Positions 54,519 through 64,000 of a stretch of DNA of 64,000 bases are shown one piece after another; the stretch's first letter is position 1, and each line of letters begins with the position of its first letter. The notes under the pieces are model-generated. The model ran no database searches and was not told the origin of the DNA. It saw nothing but the letters and a program-made list of their open reading frames with translations. The DNA comes from Macrolepiota albuminosa (lineage: Eukaryota; Basidiomycota; Agaricomycetes; Agaricales; Agaricaceae). A program made the position numbers and the translations under genes. The DNA lies in contig JAMWFC010000091.1 of assembly GCA_027475525.1 (NCBI GenBank), positions 771,621-835,620 on the forward strand, read 5' to 3'.

Positions 54519-56577
54519 CAAACAGCCAGAGCTCAAGAGGCTTGTCGAGCTGGATGTGGAGAAGAGGGAGGCGGTCGCTGATGAACATCCCGGTGTCTCT
54601 GCTGTCAATGAGGGCAGGGAGGCGCTTGGAGGTGGCACTGAGGCATATGTGGATCATGAAGGACTGGGTGGTTCAGGAGCAGAGGTCAAGGAATTTTTTC
54701 CAGGGGTGTCAGAGGTCTTCCGAGCTTGTTGGGAAGGGTAGTGACTTGAAGGGGATTGCTTCCTGAGTCGTGCCATGGTCGAGGGCAAGTGTGAGGGCCT
54801 TTCAATTGATTTGAGAGTTTGTAGTGTGCAGCCAAGGGAGTCCAAGTACGAGAGGGGCGGTGGCATAGAGCTTGGTGACCAGGAGTTGGAGTGTCTGGTG
54901 ATGGCCAGAGGTGAAGGTTACGGGCATCTGCACAAAGTGAGTGATGTCACCAGCCGAGGAGGAGTTGCCGTTGAAGAGCCAGAGGTGGATGGGGATAGGG
55001 AGTCTTTGGGGGGGCTGGGAAGCAAGGGCTGCCCAGGCTTTGTCGATGAAGTTGTTGGTGGTGCCACTGTCCACAAGGGTGTTGACGGGCTCCGAAAAGG
55101 AGGTGAGGGTAGTATGGAGGGAAGGAATTGAAGGAAGTGTGAGGGGAGATGGGTCAGAAGGGTGTCCAAGGGTTGTCGAGCCATGGCACAAAGATGGGAA
55201 ACTGGGGTGGAGAAGACGTCAGGGTCTGACCCACAATTCAGAATGTCTTCTGTTTCTAAATTGCCAGGTCATTTTCCATGAACTGGAAGTCGCAGCCTTC
55301 CCTGTCAATGGTCCAGATGGCCTGACCATAGTCTGGTGCTTTGGACAACTGCCAATGAAATGCCCAAGCTCTCTGCAGAGGAGGCAGGTGCCCTTCCAGC
55401 ATCGCTGCTCCTGAACTTTCTTGGGGACGTTGATCCAAGGGCGGTCAGGATTTCTGATTTGGTTGTGTGGAGGGCTTCTTCTTCATCATCTTTGAAGTGA
55501 TCATTGGTTGAGGTGTCAGGGTCGTCAGGGTCTCTGGGGAGGGGGTTGGGGGTGTCATTGATGTTGGCTGTGTTGAGGGCAGCTGGCGGTTGTGGTGCCG
55601 GGGCATGAGGTGGTCCCAGGGGTCCTTGTCCTGGGATAGGATGGGGGCAGGGCCTTGGGGTGCCTGGTTAGGGGCTCCAGAGTTGTTAACCTTCCAGGAG
55701 GGTCTCTCCAGAGGGATCCATTAGGCCTGAGAGCCAGAGTACTCATTGCGGTCTTCTCAGTACCTTTGATCGATCTGGATCACCAGTGTCTTGTAGCCGT
55801 TGTACGATGCCTATTTGGGTGTGAGGCAGAGGACATCCTTGATCTGCTGAGGGAGTGCCCACCGTAGGGTGAACCGGAGGGCATTGTAGTTCCAGCCTGT
55901 CTCATAAGCCTCTTTTTCCAATCGGATGATGAAGGTGGCAAAGCGCTCCTCAGATCTCATTCGAAGGTTGAAAAGGTTTTCCTCAGCTTCTGAAACAGTG
56001 TCAAAGATGCCAAAGCAGCCGGAGAACTCTTGCACAAAGGCTGCCCACTGGGAAAGTATGGGGTTGTTGGGATTGAACCAGAGAAGGGCCATGTAGTGGT
56101 CAAAGGCCAGTCCCTGCAGGTATGATGCAGCAAATGTGACATGGGATTCTTTGAGCTGAAACATGATGAGTTTGGCTTGGAACATGTTGAGGCACTGCAT
56201 GAGGAAGATTTGCCATTTCTGGGGGTCGCGTCTATGGAAGGGTTCGGGTTTCTGTATGTAGAGCTTACCTTTCCAGGCAAGGGCATCCCAGGTATTGTCC
56301 TGTGGGTTCTGATTGCATGGAGGAGAAGCAGCATGGTAATAGTAGTAGTAGTGGTTCCCTCCTCCCTGCTGGGGTGGGAAGGCATCTGCGGTGGCACCCC
56401 ATCCTCCAGGAGGTCCTCCATCAGGCGGGCCTCCTCCAGGGGGCTGTCCATAACCTCCTGGCAGGGGTCTGGGGGCCCATTGAGGGTTGAGGGGCTCCCA
56501 TGGGGGTGGCAGGGGGCTGCTGGGTCTGAGAGGGTGGGCAGCAGGAGGAGGTTGTCCTGATCAGACATGTGTTGCAA
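54519..56577 (-). pseudogene. GypA relic: gag to second protease
   Basis: Minus-strand pieces of a CG-depleted GypA: gag variable region (MGAPQPSMGPQTPARR), capsid (FGIFDTVSEAEENLFNLRMR, ETGWNYNALRFTLRWALPQQ), gag end with QFMENDLAI and stop, first protease (LVDSGTTNNFIDKAWAALAS) and second protease ([20 protein letters not shown]), which runs to the GypB insertion and resumes for a few codons at 48425-48444. Active-site DSGA of the second protease has become DSRD. Several stops and frameshifts. Confidence 0.85.
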
Positions 56578-56589
56578 TAGGACTCAAAG

Positions 56590-57440
56590 TTGGCTTCACT
56601 TTTGCTTGTTTGCTCAAGGCTATGGGAGTTTGTAGTCAATGATAGGCTGGTAGAGTTCAGAGGTCTGATTTATGTATCCAATGACAACAAGGCAAAATAT
56701 TTGATACTGCAGCTCTATCATGATTCACTCCTGGCTTGCTACCCAGAAAGGATAAATACACTATTGCTCATGGTCTGTAACTACTATTGGCCACAGTATA
56801 TGATGTGGGAAGTGTACTTGTATGCAGTGGTCAACTACTACCAGGACAATTGGGTTGATTGGCTGCCTTTTGCTGAGTTTGCATACAATAACCATTCCAA
56901 CACAGCTATCAGCATATCTCCTTTTTATGTGGAGTATGCCTATGACCCAACATTCTTCATTGACCCCATCAGCTCTCAGTCAGTGCCTAAAGGCTGGACA
57001 GGATATATGCAGTGCAAGGAGAGTTGAAGGCTAATATTGCTAGAGCTGACAGAGAAGAGGATGAAACATTTCTACAATGCTTGAGTTGACAAAGCCCCTG
57101 ACTACATTATGAGCAACCACATGTTCTTGGAGAGAGCAGATCTGTGCTCAGATTGGACAAGCAGTAAACTCAACTTCAAGCATTTTTGGCCTGTTCACAT
57201 GGCACAGAAAGTGTCAGACTCAGCTTATCAGCTGGCATTTCCTGACAGCTGAACAATCCACAACATTTTCACATCTTGTGTCTCATCCTTGCATATAGTG
57301 ACATGATCTTGGGCTATTGGCAGGAACCACCTCCTCTGATACAGATGAAGACAGAAGATGAGGTGGAGATTGAGTGTATCCTGTAGAAAAGGCAGACAAG
57401 AGAGAGGTTTTTGGAGTTCATGGTATGCTGAAAAGGTAAT
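56590..57440 (+). pseudogene. GypC pol relic, internally deleted integrase
   Basis: Starts in the linker and HHCC region (FRGLIYVSNDNKAKYLILQL, HDSLLACYPERINTLL, YYWPQYMMW), then jumps over most of the catalytic core to YQDNWVDWLPFAEFAYNNHS and ISPFYVEYAYDP. Decayed post-core sequence (WPVHMAQKVSDSAYQLAFPD) follows up to about 57440 with several stops. Same family style as 10256-11270. Confidence 0.7.
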
Positions 57441-57837
57441 AATAAGAGTGGCTTAAGGAGTACAACATGCTTCATGTGCTGGAAGCAATCAAGGAATTCT
57501 GTGAAAACAAATGCACAAAGAGCAAGCAGAGGTATAGGAGACAGCAAGAGAGAGGTGGGCTATTTCCCTTCCTTTATTTTATTTTTATTTTGGTTCTCTG
57601 TTCTTTTTTTTTCTTCTTCTTTCTTGCTTTTTTGCCTTTTTCTAAGCTTCTTAGCTCTTTCATGCTCACCTTTCAGACTAGTGCTATACTGTTGACAAAA
57701 GAGGAGTGGGTGTTATAAAATGTACTTATCAACTTACTTACTTTCACATTATCAACTCATCACATGACACTAGATGTAGAATCATGGACAGTAGTTAGTT
57801 TCTTTTAGCTCTATTCATCTCATTACTAGATATGTAA
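57441..57837. other. Unassigned AT-rich sequence
   Basis: Contains a T-rich tract (57570-57640) and no recognisable gene. Probably the untranslated tail of the GypC relic. Confidence 0.4.
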
Positions 57838-57982
57838 TAGAGCATTTCTGCAGGGTGTTTCAAATTTTTGTTAAGGCTCGGTTGCCAGGGTTCTCTTGGC
57901 TAAGCAAATTTTCGTTATTGACCGTCAAATTTAAGCTAAATATCAAAATATGTCAAAATATAGGCGCTGCAGAAATGCTCTA
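57838..57982. mobile_element. Short TA-flanked MITE
   Basis: A 141-bp unit (57840-57980) with perfect 14-bp terminal inverted repeats GAGCATTTCTGCAG / CTGCAGAAATGCTC and TA on both sides. No coding capacity. It keeps several CG dinucleotides, so it inserted after the surrounding sequence decayed. The TA duplication points to a Tc1/mariner-type transposase in trans. Its ends do not match the Tc1 relic at 48058. Confidence 0.8.
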
Positions 57983-58378
57983 ATGCTGATGTCTTATTAC
58001 TATTGATATATCTTGTTACTAGCTCTCTTAATGTACTGCCTTGGAGTCATAAAATTATACAGCAGCTTGCACCAGCTGCAATTTCTACACAGTCAACTCA
58101 TAGTATGTGATCAGCTTCTGAGAAACTAATAGCCATTTTTTCTCCTTCAATCACTTCTGATTTCAAATTAGAAGAGGCAATATCAGTTTGGATTTTGAGC
58201 CTGCTCCAGCATGGTACTTCCAAGATCCTAATAGCTCTAAATTAACTAAAATCAAGTCACTTTCTTTTTATGAAACTACATCTTTACCTAATCTAGTGTC
58301 TGAATCATCTCAAGGCACAACACCAGGTCAGTAAAAACAAAGCTCAGGCTGTGGCCATGACAGATCTGCTGGTATAAG
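57983..58378. other. Unassigned AT-rich sequence
   Basis: No gene or repeat recognised between the MITE and the solo LTR. Confidence 0.4.
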
Positions 58379-58615
58379 TGTAGCGTAGTCCACTATGTGG
58401 CATTGGCCACATAACTTTTACTTAGTATAGTATTTGAATATTATATTATATTTATTATAATATAATATTATTTACATAATTATAAATACATAGATACCTA
58501 ATGCTTACTAAGCAGCTTATTTTTGTATTCACTCTACATAGTCAATAGACTGGACTGGTCTGATTCTGTGTAGTGTGAACTGTAAGCTCTCACTGAATTC
58601 CATAACTCCATTACA
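58379..58615 (+). repeat. Solo LTR (TGTAGCG...TTACA family), AT-shifted
   Basis: 237 bp matching 1989-2224 along its whole length (TGTAGCGTAGTCC, the ATTATATTATA core, ACTAAGCAGCTTATTTTTGT, GGACTGGTCTGATTCTGTG). No element ORF adjoins it and no target duplication is visible (ATAAG left, TTTTT right), so it is either old or rearranged. Confidence 0.7.
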
Positions 58616-59441
58616 TTTTTTTGAATCTGCCAGCTAGGATCTATTGCATAGCATCCGACATCAGTTGCTGAGTTTGTTGACAGAACTCTATCAGTTTCTT
58701 GAGCTTCTTGCACAGCCACACCATGCAAATTTCAAACAGGGGATTGATGAGTAATCCCATATCTGCAGTTTCCACTGATGGTGGGTGCACAGCCACACCA
58801 TGCAAATTTCAAACAGGGGATTGATGAGTAATCCCATATCTGCAGTTTCCACTGATGGTGGATGGAACACCCATGAACTATGGGGAGACTCAGCAGACAC
58901 TCAGGATGTGCAAGCGTCCAATGCAGGCAGGTCAATCAAGACCCAAGGCTCAAGATTGAGATTGGAGCATCGACCTGCCTAGGAATGAAAGTGAGGCCCA
59001 GAGAGCTAAGAGCTTGAAACATGATGGCCAGCAATGGCCAGGGGAATTGACTCCTCCAGTTACGCAGCTGCCAGGAGGACTTCAATGGTCTAGCTGGCTA
59101 GCTTCCAAAGGGCCCTCTGATGAGGTTAGGCAGTTGACAGGTGCCCAGGGTGCCTCAGGAGACACCAAGTCATTGGTATAGACTGGGGGACCTATGCCCC
59201 CGAGCTGGAGTAGTGGGGCCAGGCAGGCTGTGGCAGGCTCAATGTCCACCAGGATAGCAGAAGCCCACATAAAAGAGGTGCCAGAGGAGAATGCAACTCC
59301 GGAAGTAGGCAGCATGGAAAATTGTTTTCCACACACGCCAGCAGTGGAGGAAGTCCAGGAGGTTGCAAATCTCCTGGAGAAGGTGACTGAGTTGTCTAGC
59401 AACAACGACACCAGAGCAGAGGAGCATGTAGGACGCCGTCC
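58616..59441. other. Unassigned sequence with a 77-bp duplication
   Basis: Plus frames at 58785-58982 and 59194-59469 are open but without recognisable domain; neither has a convincing continuation. May be a decayed gag leader. The 77-bp duplication 58709-58862 lies here. Confidence 0.35.
58709..58862. repeat. 77-bp tandem duplication (f)
   Basis: Units start at 58709 and 58786 (TGCACAGCCACACC...CACTGATGGTGG) and match at 76 of 77 positions. Confidence 0.93.
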
Positions 59442-62400
59442 TCACTTAGACAGAACCAATAGACAATAGAACCTCGCTGTATTCGATAGGCGAGATAATA
59501 TGTGTATACACGAAATAAGGCGAAGTGGTGATGGTAAGAACCAGAGAAGTAAGTAATCGAGCGGGATTGGTACAATTGTTTTATTTGAATGTTCACTGGC
59601 TCCATCTGTTTCAGGGTGGTATGCTGTCGACATTTTCATTTTCACGCCAATAAGTCGTGTAAGGTGCTTCCAGAAACGCGATGTGAACAATTTATCTCTG
59701 TCACAAACAATGTTAGAGGGAAGACCATTTTCACAATACCAATGTTCGAAGAAAAGCTCAGCTAGCTGTGGCGCTGTGATATCAATGCGTGTCGGAATGA
59801 TACGAATGTCAGAATGAAGTCGATCTGTCATCGTCAGTATACAATTGAATCCGTCATCCTCCGGCAGAGGCCCCACGAAGTCCATTGCAACCGATTCTCC
59901 TCGCCCCTCCGGCACTGGCAACGGGTGAAGTGGTCCCATGGGCCGTGTGGTTGGTGATTTGTAACGTTGACATTCCGCACATGCAGGGATGTACCCCTCC
60001 TCCAAATCTCGACGCATCCTAGGCCAGTAGTACGACCAGCGTAAGGCTTCATACGCTTTTTCAAACCCGAAATGGCCTAGAGAATCATGAGCAAGACGAA
60101 AAATCCGTTCGCGTAGATTGCCTGTACGAGGCACAAGCAAACGTGATCCCAAGAACCATATGCCATCCTTTTCTACCAGCGATGTCATTCCTCGGGCTGC
60201 TGCCAGCAAGTTCTTGCACCATGGGTCGTCATTGTACCCTTCACGTAGGTCATTTAAAAATCCTTTGTCGACTGTTATTGTTTGCACAGATGACACAGCG
60301 GTGTCTGGGGTCACCTTCTTGCAAGCGAGTTCAAACGCCACCGCGAATGGAGAAGCTTCTCCGACCGGAATTACTGTGTTAATACACTCTGTGATTAAAT
60401 CGTCGTCGTGCATGTCTGCCAATGAACGTGCCTCTTTTTCTGACAACTTTGTATCCGGTAAGTCGTACGGGAGCCTTGATAATGCGTCGGCCACCGTATT
60501 GTCCTCTCCTTTGACGTACATCATCTTACAATCAAACTGAGATAAGAATTCCATCCAGCGAGCTTGGCGGCGTGATAGATCCTGTTGACTTTTGAAATTT
60601 AGTAGGGTTTTGTGGTCTGTGAACACCACGAATTTCGACCTAAACAGATCTGCTCGCCATTTCTTCAATGCCCTCACAATAGCCAGCAATTCCTTCTCAT
60701 GCACCGGGTAATTCAACTCGGCGCCTATGAACGTTTGGCTTTCAAAAGCTACTGGGCGAGCGGTTTCCCATGTTTCCCCGAAAGACAGGACTCCCCCTGA
60801 ACGAAAATCACTCGCGTCAGTCGTAACGTAGATTGTCTTTGATGTGTCTTGATGGTCGATTGTGGTCAAACAATCGCGGCTGATCACTAACTCTTTGATG
60901 CAATCAAATGCACGTTGGTGTTTCCACGACCAAGTGGGAAAGTCTCGCTCACACTCCTGCGTGGTTAACGTGTTGAGAATTCCGGTATACTCAGCCAGTT
61001 TTGGCAAAAATCCCGCAATGTACCTCACAAGACCCAGGAAGGATCTGACGTCCTTTGCTGATTGCGGAGTTGGCCATGCTAGAATACGATCAACCTTCTT
61101 ACTGTCAGCCTCAATACCCTTGGCAGAGATGTGATGGCCCAGGAAGTCGATACTAGTACGGTACAGATGGGACTTTTTGAGATTTACAAACATACATGCT
61201 TTTCTCAGTGCCTCCAATATTCTGCGAACATTTTCATGATGTTCTTCTAGTGATTCAGACCAAATAACAATGTCATCCAAGTAAACATGGCAAATTTTGC
61301 CAATGTACTCTCGCAGTGCGGCAGTCACACGACGTTGTTGAATGGCAGGTGCGTTCCTTAACCCCATAGGCATTACAAGCCATTCATACAGTCCGAACGG
61401 TGTTGATACCGCCGTCAGTGGCACATGCTCGGGGTCCATTCTTGTTTGGAAAAACGCGTTGGTTAAATCCAAGACAGCGAAAAATTTCCCTTTTGCACAA
61501 TCATGTAATATGTCTTCCACCCTTGGAATAGGATGGTTGTCTGGCACCGTTGCCGCATTCAGAGCGTGATAATCATTGACCCAACATGGTAACGCGGTGG
61601 AATCCGCTTTTGGGATCAAAAAGGCTGGCGATGCAAACTGCAATGCAGATGGTTGAATACGCCCTGCTTGCAAGTGGTCGTCAATCAGCGTTTTCCACGC
61701 TTCACGATATTTACGTGGGCATTGATATGTTCGAGTTTTAATCGCATGGTCGGCGTTCTTCAACTTAATCTGCGCCAGCACGTCTTTCGGAAGGTCTTTT
61801 ACGTTTACGGTTGGCTCAAACACGTCTTTGAACTCTTGTTTTACGCATTCATCATGCTTTTCCAGTGTTTGTTCCATTGCTAACTCTTCTATTTGTAGAT
61901 GGATAGCGGCAACCACATTCACTTCCGCGACCTTTTCAAACAGTCCCAGTCGCTCCATGTTCTCCAAACGCATGCTACACACCGCTTTCAACTCTTTCAT
62001 CAACTCTTTACGGTTGTTAACTGTCTCCTTCATTTTCTTTCTCCACGGCACAAACTTTCGGACAAACTTTTTCTGTTGTAGTTCAGGATGTAATAAGTCA
62101 TACATCGTACGTTTGTCTATAACAGTATCTTTATCATGGTCAATTACAATGTGATTTGTCTTTAAAAACGGACGACCAAGAATTATAGGGTAACATAAGT
62201 TCGGTGCGACAATAGCTCGTACAGTATTCGAAGTCCACGTTTTGTCAAGAGACGTCGTTGATAATTTACAATATTCGGAGAGTACAGTGGGAACTTTCTT
62301 TTCGGAGTTTGACAGTGCAACGGACACAATAAGCGGTTCTTTCAAGCGATATTTTCGAAGTCCAAGGCGGCGAACTAAATCTGTGTCCACGAGCACAAGA

Positions 62401-63701
62401 TGTGAGCCGTCGTCCAATAACATCGGAACAGTGATAGGGGATTCAATCTCTGGTCCCGTAACGGTCCCATTCCAAACAAGATGTGAAATTGAAACAGGGA
62501 CGTCACTCACATCAGAGTCCTCATCCGAGGTAAACTCCTCAATCTGACCCCCTCCCTCAGGAGAAGTCGGCAACACGGCGGCAACAGTAGCGGTAGAAGT
62601 AGATGCAACAGACGAGACGGTGGCAGCAACAGGTCGTGATGCACGTGCACCTGAAGCTTTCAGTGCATCTATGCATGCTTGAGTCCACATCTGATACTTT
62701 GCGGGATCTGGAAAAGATTCTGTACAGTTACTAGTCCTGCAGGACACGAAAGGGCGACGACACCGATAACATCCACTGTTGTCTCGCAGGAGACGCTTTT
62801 CTTCATCCGTCAACGGTGGCAACCTTCCTCCCTTCTGCGCCGCCGAAACGTTCGTAGTGGACGTGTTCGATTTATTCGCTGTAGTCAGAGGTTTCTTAGA
62901 CTGTCGGAATACCTCGTCCGCTATCTCTCTAGCCCGTTTCTCCGATTGGCACCGAGTATCATCCAATAATCGAATGCTGTTCAACCATGTATGAAAGTCC
63001 ACGGTGGCATCCAAATTGTGCTCGAAATACATGACCGAGAGTGCGGAATCCAATTTCGCCTCAATTTGTGTGCGAAGACGGGCAAGATCGAAATGAGATG
63101 GTGTTCCAAGCAATAACGAATTCTGTTTCTGAATATACAACGCGAAATCCCAAAATGTTTGTCTCTTGTGATTGAAGTTTGCTGACAGGATGCGAATACG
63201 GACCCTCGGTTCCCAATCCGGAGGTAAATAGTTTGCCCGAATCTCTTTCATAAATTCTTCAAAAGACAGTTGAACGATATGATCTCGTTGGCCCGAAATC
63301 CAATCCCGCATGCGATAATCCTTGATCCCCACCAGCAGGTGACGAACCTGGTCGGACTCCTCGATACCCTTGGTGTCAAAGAAATCCCGGCACGCTGTTT
63401 CATAGTCTTTAGCTATTTCCGGTGTTAAGTCTCCTTCCGTCAAAATAGGAGGCTTAGTGTAACGATCCTCGACGGTCGCCTGTCTCGGTCCTGGTTCGGT
63501 AACAGTTGTCATCTTGCGACGGTTGGATGCGGGTAAGGGTGCGGGAGAAGAAGAACTGTCAGAAGGTACAGTTCGCTTTCGTAACGGCAAGGAATTAAGT
63601 TCCTCCTGTCTTTCGGACGGTTCTGCAGTGGCGGAGGTGGGCAAGGAAGACAATGGAGAGATATTTACAATCCGTTTGCGCGCACTACGGCGCGGTTTCA
63701 A
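59442..63701 (-). CDS. GypD gag-pol fusion polyprotein, integrase truncated
   Basis: Single open frame of 1419 codons from ATG 63701 (MKPRRSARKRIVNISPLSSL). Gag part: FEEFMKEIRANYLPPDWEPR and a Cys-rich motif (CYRCRRPFVSCRTSNC, about residue 310). Protease-like region at about 427 with DDGSH where DSGA is usual (PMLLDDGSHLVLVDTDLVRR). RT with YLDDIVIWS at about 805, RNase H (VTTDASDFRSGGVLSF; FTDHKTLLNF), integrase HHCC (HDSLGHFGF...CAECQRY) and core (MDFVGPLPEDDGFNCILTMT; CDRDKLF; ETDGASEHSN). After HSNKTI the frame enters unrelated sequence at about 59575 and ends; the integrase C-terminus and any chromodomain or 3' LTR are missing. Protein-coding quality is high, so the loss is recent. Confidence 0.88.
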   Translation of the reverse strand: MKPRRSARKRIVNISPLSSLPTSATAEPSERQEELNSLPLRKRTVPSDSSSSPAPLPASNRRKMTTVTEPGPRQATVEDRYTKPPILTEGDLTPEIAKDYETACRDFFDTKGIEESDQVRHLLVGIKDYRMRDWISGQRDHIVQLSFEEFMKEIRANYLPPDWEPRVRIRILSANFNHKRQTFWDFALYIQKQNSLLLGTPSHFDLARLRTQIEAKLDSALSVMYFEHNLDATVDFHTWLNSIRLLDDTRCQSEKRAREIADEVFRQSKKPLTTANKSNTSTTNVSAAQKGGRLPPLTDEEKRLLRDNSGCYRCRRPFVSCRTSNCTESFPDPAKYQMWTQACIDALKASGARASRPVAATVSSVASTSTATVAAVLPTSPEGGGQIEEFTSDEDSDVSDVPVSISHLVWNGTVTGPEIESPITVPMLLDDGSHLVLVDTDLVRRLGLRKYRLKEPLIVSVALSNSEKKVPTVLSEYCKLSTTSLDKTWTSNTVRAIVAPNLCYPIILGRPFLKTNHIVIDHDKDTVIDKRTMYDLLHPELQQKKFVRKFVPWRKKMKETVNNRKELMKELKAVCSMRLENMERLGLFEKVAEVNVVAAIHLQIEELAMEQTLEKHDECVKQEFKDVFEPTVNVKDLPKDVLAQIKLKNADHAIKTRTYQCPRKYREAWKTLIDDHLQAGRIQPSALQFASPAFLIPKADSTALPCWVNDYHALNAATVPDNHPIPRVEDILHDCAKGKFFAVLDLTNAFFQTRMDPEHVPLTAVSTPFGLYEWLVMPMGLRNAPAIQQRRVTAALREYIGKICHVYLDDIVIWSESLEEHHENVRRILEALRKACMFVNLKKSHLYRTSIDFLGHHISAKGIEADSKKVDRILAWPTPQSAKDVRSFLGLVRYIAGFLPKLAEYTGILNTLTTQECERDFPTWSWKHQRAFDCIKELVISRDCLTTIDHQDTSKTIYVTTDASDFRSGGVLSFGETWETARPVAFESQTFIGAELNYPVHEKELLAIVRALKKWRADLFRSKFVVFTDHKTLLNFKSQQDLSRRQARWMEFLSQFDCKMMYVKGEDNTVADALSRLPYDLPDTKLSEKEARSLADMHDDDLITECINTVIPVGEASPFAVAFELACKKVTPDTAVSSVQTITVDKGFLNDLREGYNDDPWCKNLLAAARGMTSLVEKDGIWFLGSRLLVPRTGNLRERIFRLAHDSLGHFGFEKAYEALRWSYYWPRMRRDLEEGYIPACAECQRYKSPTTRPMGPLHPLPVPEGRGESVAMDFVGPLPEDDGFNCILTMTDRLHSDIRIIPTRIDITAPQLAELFFEHWYCENGLPSNIVCDRDKLFTSRFWKHLTRLIGVKMKMSTAYHPETDGASEHSNKTIVPIPLDYLLLWFLPSPLRLISCIHILSRLSNTARFYCLLVLSK

Positions 63702-64000
63702 GGGAACAGAAGTAGGAGACGTTTGAGGCAGCTTGACAACCGGCAGAATGACGTGGCGTCCCGAAATTCAGGACCCCCCAAGTATATGCGTTCGAAAAAT
63801 CGAGAGAACAGACCGTAACGTCTTTCCCCGAGTCTGTGTTCCAAAGGCGGCCCCCCAAGTATATGCGTTCGAAAAATCGAGAGAACAGACCGTAACGTCT
63901 TTCCCCGAGTCTGTGTTCCAAAGGCGGGATGGTCGACTTTGATTTACCGTCTGGTCGACCAAAATACAGCTCAGAAAAGGACTGATGACAGTGAAAGGTG
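63702..64000 (-). other. GypD leader region
   Basis: Sequence upstream of the GypD start codon, containing the 77-bp duplication. A minus frame (63921-63685) reads into gag but is created partly by the duplication. No LTR boundary can be set; the 5' LTR probably lies beyond the window. Confidence 0.45.
63774..63927. repeat. Exact 77-bp tandem duplication (g)
   Basis: Units 63774-63850 and 63851-63927 are identical (CCCCCCAAGTATATGCG...CCAAAGGCGG). Confidence 0.95.

Noticed and set aside
1..64000. tRNA, rRNA or snRNA genes
   Set aside because: I looked for cloverleaf-like and conserved promoter box patterns while reading and found none that I could support; a covariance-model scan was not possible.

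Overview
The window looks like a transposon-dominated stretch of a basidiomycete (Agaricomycete-type) fungal genome. The evidence is one spliced host gene with 46-60 nt introns (two are longer), several chromodomain Ty3/gypsy families, a DIRS-type tyrosine-recombinase retrotransposon, a Tnp2-like CACTA transposase and small multi-copy basidiomycete hypothetical genes. I cannot name the species.

Layout. 1-2224: the 3' end of an LTR element carrying an unrecognised ORF. 2225-4219: 3' part of a decayed gypsy of family 'GypA'. 4220-7500: remains of host-like genes (a possible F-box/WD-like relic on + and a small hypothetical gene on -). 8035-13000: LTR-like repeats and integrase/chromodomain relics of a second gypsy ('GypC') with an inverted GypA pol scrap. 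13050-17392: decayed 5' GypA copy. 17393-28509: a complete, CpG-rich GypA with 866-bp LTRs differing at 3 positions. 28510-29165: copia RNase H relic. 29170-33600: AT-rich graveyard with one recognisable gene relic. 33613-36575: CACTA transposase relic split by a solo LTR. 37138-43044: DIRS/PAT-like element. 43400-47320: the host HECT ubiquitin ligase (UBE3C/Hul5 type). 48058-48430: Tc1 3' end. 48445-54518: a full-length gypsy ('GypB') inserted with a CAAAC target duplication into another GypA relic (to 56577). 56590-57440: second GypC relic. 57840-57980: a TA-flanked MITE. 58379-58615: solo copy of the first LTR. 59442-63701: a long gag-pol ORF of a fourth gypsy ('GypD'), cut off in integrase.

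The most interesting biology is in GypA. Between pol and the 3' LTR, on the opposite strand, it carries an intron-containing gene whose spliced product has a Zn2Cys6-type cysteine pattern and a coiled coil. The same gene, intron and phase are visible in an old copy at 2593-3350. GypA pol also carries two successive retropepsin-like domains.

A caution for all users: seven tandem duplications with a period of exactly 77 bp occur in unrelated elements. They look like k-mer overlap artefacts of assembly, and two of them break otherwise open reading frames (GypA gag and DIRS RT). Decayed copies are depleted in CG and full of CGA-to-TGA stops, consistent with cytosine methylation/deamination or a RIP-like process.
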